From: Treponema sp.
Lineage (GTDB): Bacteria; Spirochaetota; Spirochaetia; Treponematales; UBA12059
Assembly (NCBI GenBank): GCA_012517645.1
Contig: JAAYUR010000394.1
Coordinates: forward strand, 1-6,266
Length of the DNA: 6,266 nucleotides
Direction: 5' to 3'
Shown here: in pieces, positions 1 to 5,169 of the stretch
How the letters are laid out: the number at the start of each line of letters is the position of its first letter
Position numbering within the stretch: position 1 is the first letter of the stretch
Position numbers and translations under genes: made by a program
The notes under the pieces: generated by a model
What the model saw: only the letters and a program-made list of their open reading frames with translations
Told to the model about the DNA's origin: nothing
Database searches by the model: none

Positions 1-1
1 C

Positions 2-1384
2 AAGAGCACCCTGATGAAAATCCTTGCGGGGATCCACCAGCCGAGCTCCGGCAAGGTCTACGTGGACGAAAAGGCGGTCCGGATCGCGGATCCCATCGCG
101 GCCCGGGCCCTCAAGATCTCTCTGGTTCCCCAGGAGTTCAACCTGATCCGGGATCTGCCGGTGTACAACAACGTCTTCCTGGGAGCGGAGCTCCGGAAGC
201 GCTCCGGGCTCCTGGACAAGGAGGCCATGAAGGCCCGGACCCGGGAGCTCCTGGTCCAGCTGAACGTGGACCTGGATCCGGAGGCGCGGATCGAGGGACT
301 GTCGGCCGCTCAAAAGCAGATGGTGGAGATCTGCAAGGCCCTGGCCTTCGATTCCCGGATCCTGATCATGGACGAGCCCACCACCATGCTGACCAAGTAC
401 GAGATCGAGATCCTCTTCCGACTGGCCCGGAGGCTCCGGTCCGAGGGGATGACCATCCTGTACATCTCCCACAAGCTCAAGGAGGTCAAGGAGCTCTGCG
501 ACCGGGTCGTCGTGCTCCGGGACGGGGAGTTGGTGCATGACGGCCCCGTATCGGAGATCTCCATCATGGAGATGGCCCAGAAGATGGTGGGCCGGGAGCT
601 GGGCTCCATCTTCCCGCCCAAGGGCGTCCCCGGCGCCGAGGTGGTCTTCGAGGCCCGGGGCGTCACGGTTCCCGGTGTGGTCGAGGATATCAGCTTCCAG
701 CTCCGGAAGGGCGAGATCCTGGGTCTGGCGGGGCTGGTGGGCGCGGGCCGGACGGAGCTGGCGGAGACCATCCTGGGCCTGCGCCGGAAGAGTTCGGGGA
801 TCTTCCTGAAGGACGGGAAGGAGCTGGACCTTCGGGAACCCGCGGACGCCGTGGCCGCCGGGATCTCCTACCTCTCCGAGGATCGGCAGGGAGCGGGGAT
901 CATCACGACCTTCAGCGTCACCCGGAACGTCACGCTCGTGTCCTTGCGGGAGTACTGCCGCTCCTTCCTGCGCCTTATCGACAAGAGAACGGAGAGGTCC
1001 AAGGTTCAGGGCTACGTGGACTCCTTCCATATAAAGACGGACAGCCTGGACCGCCGCCTTGAGAATCTCTCGGGGGGCAACCAGCAGAAGGTCTCGCTGG
1101 CCAAGGCCATCGACACGTCGCCCTCGGTGCTGATCGTGGACGAACCCACCCGGGGCGTCGACGTGTCCGCCAAGCACGAGATCTACGTGTTCATCAACGA
1201 GCTTGCCCGGAAGGGCATATCCTGCCTCCTCATCTCCTCGGAGCTGGAGGAGATCATAGGGATGTGCGACCGGGTCCTGGTGATGCGGGACGGACGGATC
1301 GCGGGGAGCCTGGAGGGCGACCGGATCACGGAAGAGCAGATCATGTACCACGCGACGGGAGTCCAAGAGGAGGCCGCATCATGA
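2..1384 (+). CDS. Sugar ABC transporter ATP-binding protein, CUT2/RbsA-MglA type (5' partial)
   Basis: This is the cytoplasmic ATPase of a ribose-type sugar importer, with two fused nucleotide-binding domains. The frame is open from base 2 and the first residues, KSTLMKILAG, are the end of the first Walker A motif, so the true start lies upstream. Roughly 45 residues are missing if the protein has the family's usual ~500. Numbering from the Met at base 14, NBD1 has the Q-loop Gln40, an LSAAQKQ signature at 96-102 (the RbsA-style variant), Walker B ending D120-E121, and H-loop His153. NBD2 has GLVGAGRTEL with Arg246 where Walker A Lys is expected, a canonical LSGGNQQ at 352-358, D376-E377, and Ser409 at the H-loop His position. 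This asymmetry is normal for RbsA/MglA proteins and implies that NBD2 is weak or inactive in hydrolysis. The stop overlaps the permease start (ATGA), so the two are translationally coupled. The family call is firm; the substrate is unknown. Confidence 0.95.
   Translation, partial: KSTLMKILAGIHQPSSGKVYVDEKAVRIADPIAARALKISLVPQEFNLIRDLPVYNNVFLGAELRKRSGLLDKEAMKARTRELLVQLNVDLDPEARIEGLSAAQKQMVEICKALAFDSRILIMDEPTTMLTKYEIEILFRLARRLRSEGMTILYISHKLKEVKELCDRVVVLRDGELVHDGPVSEISIMEMAQKMVGRELGSIFPPKGVPGAEVVFEARGVTVPGVVEDISFQLRKGEILGLAGLVGAGRTELAETILGLRRKSSGIFLKDGKELDLREPADAVAAGISYLSEDRQGAGIITTFSVTRNVTLVSLREYCRSFLRLIDKRTERSKVQGYVDSFHIKTDSLDRRLENLSGGNQQKVSLAKAIDTSPSVLIVDEPTRGVDVSAKHEIYVFINELARKGISCLLISSELEEIIGMCDRVLVMRDGRIAGSLEGDRITEEQIMYHATGVQEEAAS
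1366..1373 (+). promoter_or_regulatory. Ribosome binding site of the permease gene
   Basis: AGAGGAGG lies inside the end of the ATPase gene, 7 bases before the ATG at 1381. It decides the permease start. A longer in-frame reading from 1264 would run 117 bases through the ATPase gene and has no such site. The ATG overlaps the ATPase stop codon, as expected for coupled translation. Confidence 0.85.
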
Positions 1385-2376
1385 GCGCTGCGACGGCAAA
1401 GAAGATCGACCTGGAGAAGTACGGCTCCCTCATCGCCCTGGGCGCCCTCTTCATCCTGGCCTCCGTCATCGGCTGGCCCTATTTCATCCGCCCCGAGAAC
1501 CTGGTCAACGTCATGCGCCAATCCTCGTACACGGGGATCATCGCCCTGGGCATGACCTTCGTCATCATCTCCGGGGGCATCGACCTGTCCGTGGGGGCCG
1601 TGGCGGCCTTCGTGGCCTCCTGCGGGGTCCTGTTCATGAACTGGGTCCTCCAGGCCGCGGGGGGCAACGAGGTCCTGGCCATCCTGGGCGGTATATCCGT
1701 GATGATCGCCCTGGGCTTCGCGGCGGGGGCCCTGAACGGCCTTTTGATCACCAAGGGCAAGATCGTCCCCTTCATCGTGACCCTGGGCACCATGAGCATC
1801 TTCCGGTACCTGTCCCTCCAGATGGCCAACGCCGGGGAGTTCGCCTCCCAGAGCCAGCTCTACGGGACCTTCGGGATGTCCAAGATCTTCGAGTTCACCG
1901 TCGGGGATCAGGGTATCTCCCTCCCGGTGCCGGTCTTCACGATGCTGGCCCTGGCGGCGATCCTGTCCTTCCTGCTGAACAACACCCGGTACGGCCGCTA
2001 CCTCTGCGCCGTGGGGTCCAACGCCCGGGTGGCCCAGTACTCCGCGGTGCGGATCGATCGGGTCCGGTTCTGGGCCTACGCGATCAACGGGATGTGCGTG
2101 GGCGCCTCCGCCGCCCTCCTGGCCGCCCGGTTCAACACCGTGTCCACGCCGAACTTCGGCCTGGGTTCCGAGCTGGACGCCATCGCGGCCACCATCATCG
2201 GGGGCACCGCCATGGCCGGGGGCCGGGGTTCCATCTGGGGCACCATCATCGGCGTCTTCATGCTCCAGATCATCCAGAACATGCTGAACATGGCGGGGCT
2301 TTCGCCCTACCTCCAGGGGGTGGTGAAGGGCATCGTGATCATCGGCTCGGTGTACATACAGAAACAGAGGCAGTAG
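1381..2376 (+). CDS. Sugar ABC transporter permease, CUT2/RbsC type
   Basis: This is the inner-membrane channel subunit of the importer, 331 residues, the usual size for the BPD_transp_2 (RbsC) family. The start at 1381 is set by a strong ribosome binding site and an ATGA overlap with the ATPase gene. Family hallmarks include GGIDLSVG at about 65-72 after the second hydrophobic segment, VPFIVTLGTMSIFR in the centre, and RYGRYLCAVGSN. The cytoplasmic coupling region ELDAIAATIIGGTAMAGGRGSI begins near residue 264, followed by WGTIIG. Long hydrophobic stretches alternate with short charged loops throughout, consistent with 8-10 membrane spans. The protein ends in a short charged tail, IQKQRQ. 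It should pair as a homodimer with the ATPase and receive substrate from the binding protein encoded downstream. Substrate specificity cannot be read from the permease. Confidence 0.95.
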   Translation: MSAATAKKIDLEKYGSLIALGALFILASVIGWPYFIRPENLVNVMRQSSYTGIIALGMTFVIISGGIDLSVGAVAAFVASCGVLFMNWVLQAAGGNEVLAILGGISVMIALGFAAGALNGLLITKGKIVPFIVTLGTMSIFRYLSLQMANAGEFASQSQLYGTFGMSKIFEFTVGDQGISLPVPVFTMLALAAILSFLLNNTRYGRYLCAVGSNARVAQYSAVRIDRVRFWAYAINGMCVGASAALLAARFNTVSTPNFGLGSELDAIAATIIGGTAMAGGRGSIWGTIIGVFMLQIIQNMLNMAGLSPYLQGVVKGIVIIGSVYIQKQRQ

Positions 2377-2393
2377 GCGGGTACGGTTTTTAT

Positions 2394-2554
2394 CCGGCGC
2401 CGGGCCCAAGGCCGCCGCCGGGACACGGCAGGCTTCAGCCTACAGGGGTCGTTTCCGGCTCCTGTCCACGGACTCCTGCCTGCAGACATGGCGATTCCGT
2501 CCCCCCCGAGGGGACGTTACGGACCCTCGTCGAGGGTCTGCCCCGAAGAGGGGC
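2394..2554 (+). other. Stem-loop-rich intergenic leader before the binding-protein gene
   Basis: The 210 bases between the permease stop and the binding-protein start have no convincing gene but contain a run of complementary segments. (1) CCGGCG 2394-2399 pairs with CGCCGG 2416-2421, enclosing GGCC/GGCC. (2) GGCAGG 2427-2432 pairs with CCTGCC 2475-2480, enclosing ACAGGGG 2442-2448 / CTCCTGT 2459-2465 (one G-U pair). (3) CGTCCCC 2498-2504 pairs with GGGGACG 2510-2516. (4) GACCCTCG 2522-2529 is followed after one base by its complement 2531-2538. (5) GCCCC 2540-2544 pairs with GGGGC 2550-2554. None is followed by a T-run, so these are not ordinary terminators. Such structures between permease and binding-protein genes can stabilise the downstream message or act as a cis-regulatory leader; the role here is inference. 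The high GC content makes some pairing expected by chance. Confidence 0.45.
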
Positions 2555-2574
2555 GTCGCAAGAGCAAGGGCTAC

Positions 2575-2580
2575 GGGAGG
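2575..2580 (+). promoter_or_regulatory. Ribosome binding site of the binding-protein gene
   Basis: GGGAGG lies 6 bases before the ATG at 2587. It decides the start in favour of 2587, where a signal peptide begins immediately. The in-frame ATG at 2488 would add 33 charged, Pro/Gly/Arg-rich residues ahead of the signal peptide and would run through the stem-loops. Confidence 0.8.
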
Positions 2581-2586
2581 CTTAGG

Positions 2587-3555
2587 ATGAGGAAAGTAGT
2601 GTTAGCGCTCCTTATCGTCACGATGGTCGTAGGCGGCGCCTATGCCCAGAAAGTGTACAAGGTGGGAGTGTCCATGCCCAGCGCCACCCACGGGTGGATG
2701 GGCAACGCGAACTGGTGGGCCCAGCGCGCGAAGTCCGATTGGGAGAAGCGGGACAAGGCCGTACAGATCGAGCTCAAATTCTCCGGCAACGTGAACCAGC
2801 AGGTGGCGGACATCGAGGACCTCCTGGTGAAGAAAGTGGACGCCCTGGTGGTCTTCCCCCATGACACCTCGGTGACCAGCATCGTGGAGAAGGCCTACAA
2901 CGCGGGCGTCTACGTGGTCGTCCTGGACCGCGGCGTCTCCAAGGAAGGCATCTACGACATCTACATCACCAACGACGACGAGGCCTACACCCGCAAGGGC
3001 ATGGAGTGGCTGGCCAAGCAGATGGGCTACAAGGGCAACCTGCTCCTGATCACCGGCATCCCCTCCCCGATCGACACCATCCGCACGGACACGATCAAGG
3101 AAGTGGTGAAGAAGTATCCCAACATCAAGCTCTTGGACGTCCAGCCCGGCGACTGGAACCGCCAGAAGTCCCTGACCGTCATGGAGAACTACCTGCAGAA
3201 GTACAAGCAGATCGACGCCGTGTACACCGCGGACGACGACATGATGCTGGGGGCCATGCAGGCGTACAAGGAGTCCGGCCGCAAGGACATCAAGTTCTTC
3301 CTGGGCGGCGGCTGCCTCAAGAGCGTGATCAAGGAGATCATGGACGACTCCAACCCCCTGGTTAAGGCGGACGTCACCTACTCTCCCTCGGTCATCGCCA
3401 CCTCCATCTCCTACGGGGTCATCGGGGTCAAGGGCGAGAAGCTCAACCCGAACATCTACCAGGTCCGGGCCCTGCCGCGCCGGATCATCCTGCCCTCGGA
3501 GCTCGTGACCCGGGAGAACGCCAAGGACTTCTACGTCCCCGAGGCGCCGTTCTGA
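2587..3555 (+). CDS. Periplasmic sugar-binding protein, RbsB-like (Peripla_BP_4)
   Basis: This is the secreted solute-binding component, 322 residues, normal for the RbsB-type family. The N-terminus MRK, a hydrophobic core and AYA-Q form a signal peptide with likely cleavage after Ala20. There is no lipobox Cys, so the mature protein should be soluble in the periplasm. The fold runs YKVGVSM (start of lobe 1), a DALVVFP strand at 85-91, VVVLDRGV with D114-R115 (the Asp-Arg pair that contacts sugar in RbsB), GIPSPIDTIRTD with R166, and AVYTADDDMMLGA at 211-223. Two features differ from RbsB. The first-strand loop is THGWMGN with extra Trp at 43-44, and the usual G-F/T-D-G segment near the end of lobe 2 reads LGGGCLKS (about 239-246), losing the sugar-contacting Asp. 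This points to a ligand other than ribose; sugar acid or polyol are guesses. It is the last gene of the transport set before the repeat island. Confidence 0.92.
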   Translation: MRKVVLALLIVTMVVGGAYAQKVYKVGVSMPSATHGWMGNANWWAQRAKSDWEKRDKAVQIELKFSGNVNQQVADIEDLLVKKVDALVVFPHDTSVTSIVEKAYNAGVYVVVLDRGVSKEGIYDIYITNDDEAYTRKGMEWLAKQMGYKGNLLLITGIPSPIDTIRTDTIKEVVKKYPNIKLLDVQPGDWNRQKSLTVMENYLQKYKQIDAVYTADDDMMLGAMQAYKESGRKDIKFFLGGGCLKSVIKEIMDDSNPLVKADVTYSPSVIATSISYGVIGVKGEKLNPNIYQVRALPRRIILPSELVTRENAKDFYVPEAPF

Positions 3556-3574
3556 GAAACCGAGTTTAATTAAG

Positions 3575-3614
3575 AATTGAACCACAGAGGTTAAGTTAAA
3601 ATTGAACCACAGAG
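3575..3614 (+). repeat. 15-base direct repeat at the left edge of the repeat island
   Basis: AATTGAACCACAGAG occurs perfectly at 3575-3589 and again at 3600-3614, separated by the 10 bases GTTAAGTTAA. The second copy merges into the left arm of the foldback repeat, so the first may be a duplicated end of the same element. It begins about 20 bases after the binding-protein stop codon, just beyond an 8-base palindrome TTAATTAA at 3566-3573. Confidence 0.8.
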
Positions 3615-3822
3615 ACACAGAAACACAGAGAGAAATGTGAGGTAAAGGACAGGAGGCGGCAGAATATAAGGGTCGAGTGAGGATCAGCAGGATGATTCTT
3701 GGGAGGTTAATATTCCCAATTTCTATCCTGTCAATCCTGCTGGATCCTGTTCATCCTGTCTCTCTTCTGGTTCCATGACCGTTCTCTCTGTGCTCCTCTG
3801 TGCTCTCTGTGCCTCTGTGGTT
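3605..3822 (+). repeat. Nested foldback (inverted-repeat) intergenic element, MITE-like
   Basis: This element fills most of the 302-base gap between the binding-protein and oxidoreductase genes. The outer arms are 3605-3634 and 3782-3822. Both begin (in opposite orientation) AACCACAGAG and end CACAGAGAGAA; the right arm has about one extra 10-base CACAGAG unit. The inner arms are AGGATCAGCAGGAT at 3680-3693 and ATCCTGCTGGATCCT at 3734-3748, complementary with a single bulged base. The centre has TTGGGA 3699-3704 and TCCCAA 3714-3719 around a 9-base loop. The right half also carries tandem ATCCTG units (3725-3758). The transcript could fold as one long imperfect hairpin. It holds no gene and is visibly AT-richer than its surroundings. 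From memory, dispersed CACAGAG and CAGGATTxACAGGAT repeats occur between genes in many environmental bacteria. I see no transposase or clear target-site duplication. Confidence 0.75.
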
Positions 3823-3830
3823 GTTTTTTT
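3782..3830 (+). terminator. Possible terminator formed by the foldback right arm plus T7
   Basis: The right outer arm of the foldback ends in CTCTGTGGTT and is followed after one G by seven T residues (3824-3830). If it pairs with the left arm at 3605-3634, the RNA would have a long stem immediately before a U-tract, resembling an intrinsic terminator for the transport genes. The pairing partner is about 150 bases away and the stem is interrupted, so efficiency is doubtful. Confidence 0.3.
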
Positions 3831-3844
3831 CGGGATAGTCGTTC

Positions 3845-3851
3845 GAGGAGG
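3845..3851 (+). promoter_or_regulatory. Ribosome binding site of the oxidoreductase gene
   Basis: GAGGAGG lies 6 bases before the ATG at 3858 and supports that start. It sits just outside the foldback repeat, about 14 bases beyond the T7 tract. I see no clear -35/-10 pair in the short stretch between repeat and gene, so transcription either reads through from the transport genes or starts within the repeat. Confidence 0.8.
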
Positions 3852-3857
3852 AAGGGC

Positions 3858-4946
3858 ATGGGATTGAAGGTCGGTATCGTAGGCGCCGGGGGGATGACGA
3901 TGTACCACGTTCCGGGGTTCCGGAGCGCGGGGGTCGAGGTCGTAGGACTGGCGGATCCCGTTCCCGAGGCGAGGGATCGGACGGTCAGGCTTCACGGCAT
4001 CCCCTCCGCGTACGCGAGCTTGGACGAGCTCCTGGCGGCGCACAAGGACCTGGACATCGTATCCATCCTCACCCCGAACAAGTTCCACGCTCCCCTGGCG
4101 ATCCAGGCCCTGCGGGCGGGCAAGCACGTCTTCTGCGAGAAGCCCCCGGCCTTGAACGCCGCGGACACGGCGAGCATGGCCGAGGAGGCCCGGAAGGCGG
4201 GCAAGCGTCTCCAGTTCAACTTCAACAACCGCGCCCGGCCCGAGTCCTTCGCGATGATGGAGTACATCCGCGCGGGCGAGATCGGCCGGATCAATTCAGC
4301 CCAGGCGGTCTGGTGCCGGCGCAACGGGGTTCCCGGATTCGGCGGCTGGTTCACGGACAAGTCCGTATCGGGGGGCGGCCCCGTCATCGACCTTTTGCAC
4401 ATGCTGGATCTGGCCCTCTACTTCATGGGCTACCCGGAGCCCGAGTGGGTCCTGGCCCAGACCTTCCGGGACTTCATCGACAACCGGGATTTCCGCGGCC
4501 CCTGGGGCATCCCGGACGTACCGGACGGAAAGATCGACGTGGAGGCGGCCTGCCACGGCTTCATCCGGTTCAAGACGGGGCAGGTATGCTTCGTCCGCTC
4601 CTCCTGGGCGGAGATGTCCGAGCGGGAAACCGTGTCCGTGACCTTCCAGGGGACCAAGGCGGGGGGCGTGGTGGAGCGGCTGTTCGGCGTGGACGGGATC
4701 GACGAAACCTCCGTGGACCGGTGTCAACTCTTCACGGTGGAGCACGGCCGGCAGGTCAACCGGAACATCATCGTGCCCCGGGACGACGCCATGGGCAGGC
4801 TCCGATCGATCCAGAACTTCGTGCGCTCCCTGGAGGGCGCCGAAGAGCCCTTGAACACCCCGGACCAGGCGGTCAAGCTGATGAAGGTCGTGGACGCCCT
4901 CTTCGCCTCCGCCGCCAAGGGCGAACCGGTGCGGGTGGTGTCGTAG
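3858..4946 (+). CDS. Gfo/Idh/MocA-family NAD(P)-dependent oxidoreductase
   Basis: This is a cytoplasmic sugar or polyol dehydrogenase of 362 residues, typical for the family. The N-terminal Rossmann domain starts KVGIVGAGGM, with the dinucleotide-binding glycines at 9, 11 and 12. The acidic end of the second strand is GLADP (Asp33). SILTPNKFHAP follows, then CEKPPAL with E94-K95-P96, where Lys95 is the family's conserved catalytic-site lysine. The C-terminal sheet domain begins near 125. It carries GGGPVIDLLHMLD at 172-184, whose Asp178 and His181 correspond to the usual catalytic Asp/His pair, though the spacing is one residue shorter than the DxGxH I expect. The C-terminus (PLNTPDQAVKLMKVVDALFASAAKGEPVRV) is also typical. 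The gene follows an RbsABC-type importer on the same strand, so it probably oxidises or reduces the imported compound. The exact substrate and cofactor preference are not determined. Inositol, glucose and other sugar dehydrogenases share this fold. Confidence 0.92.
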   Translation: MGLKVGIVGAGGMTMYHVPGFRSAGVEVVGLADPVPEARDRTVRLHGIPSAYASLDELLAAHKDLDIVSILTPNKFHAPLAIQALRAGKHVFCEKPPALNAADTASMAEEARKAGKRLQFNFNNRARPESFAMMEYIRAGEIGRINSAQAVWCRRNGVPGFGGWFTDKSVSGGGPVIDLLHMLDLALYFMGYPEPEWVLAQTFRDFIDNRDFRGPWGIPDVPDGKIDVEAACHGFIRFKTGQVCFVRSSWAEMSERETVSVTFQGTKAGGVVERLFGVDGIDETSVDRCQLFTVEHGRQVNRNIIVPRDDAMGRLRSIQNFVRSLEGAEEPLNTPDQAVKLMKVVDALFASAAKGEPVRVVS

Positions 4947-5134
4947 GGGCCTCGGGACGGCGGAGCCGGCCTCGCCCTATGCCGCCGAACAGGGGAAGGC
5001 GCATACCCTCTGAACGGGTGCATCTCCGAGCGCCGCCGTACACCCGGGCCGTCGTTTCCGGCGGACACTCGATCTAGGAACGATCCGCCGCGAGGTCCCG
5101 CGAACGCCGAGCAGAACCTTTTTTCCTGCGCTTC

Positions 5135-5162
5135 TTGACCCGTCGACATTACGGGTTACTAT
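5135..5162 (+). promoter_or_regulatory. Sigma-70-type promoter for the OmpA-like gene
   Basis: TTGACC (5135-5140) and TACTAT (5157-5162) are separated by 16 bases, close to the TTGACA/TATAAT consensus. They stand out as the AT-rich end of an otherwise GC-rich 223-base gap. The expected start point, about 7 bases after the -10 box, is near 5169, directly at the ATG at 5170. The rest of the gap (4947-5134) holds only weak potential hairpins, such as ACCC/GGGT at 5005-5019 and CCGCCG/CGGCGG at 5033-5064, and a T6 tract at 5119-5124 without a stem directly before it. Confidence 0.6.
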
Positions 5163-5169
5163 TTTACGT

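Noticed and set aside
1264..1380. Upstream extension of the permease start
   Set aside because: It would overlap 117 bases of the ATPase gene and translate as Arg/Gly-rich sequence. The ATG at 1381 has a strong ribosome binding site.
1183..2409. Long reverse-strand open frame (408 codons) opposite the permease gene
   Set aside because: It is rich in Gly, His, Asp and Pro with no recognisable domain, and it lies opposite a clear permease. This is a typical antisense shadow in GC-rich DNA.
2488..2586. Upstream start for the binding protein
   Set aside because: It would place 33 charged residues ahead of an evident signal peptide. The ATG at 2587 has GGGAGG at proper spacing.
2602..3618. Long reverse-strand open frame (338 codons) opposite the binding-protein gene
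   Set aside because: It has a low-complexity Val/Leu/Asp/His-rich composition and no motif. It mirrors the codon bias of the forward gene.
3605..3822. CRISPR-like array from the repeated CACAGAG and ATCCTG units
   Set aside because: The units are about 10 bases, adjacent and imperfect, with no unique spacers. They are arranged as inverted arms.
3723..4127. Reverse-strand open frame (134 codons) starting in the oxidoreductase gene and ending in the repeat
   Set aside because: It has no recognisable motif, it is antisense to a clear gene, and its end is low-complexity translation of the CACAGAG repeats.
5005..5124. Intrinsic terminator after the oxidoreductase gene
   Set aside because: The small hairpin at 5005-5019 has no T-run, and the T6 tract at 5119-5124 has no good stem directly before it.
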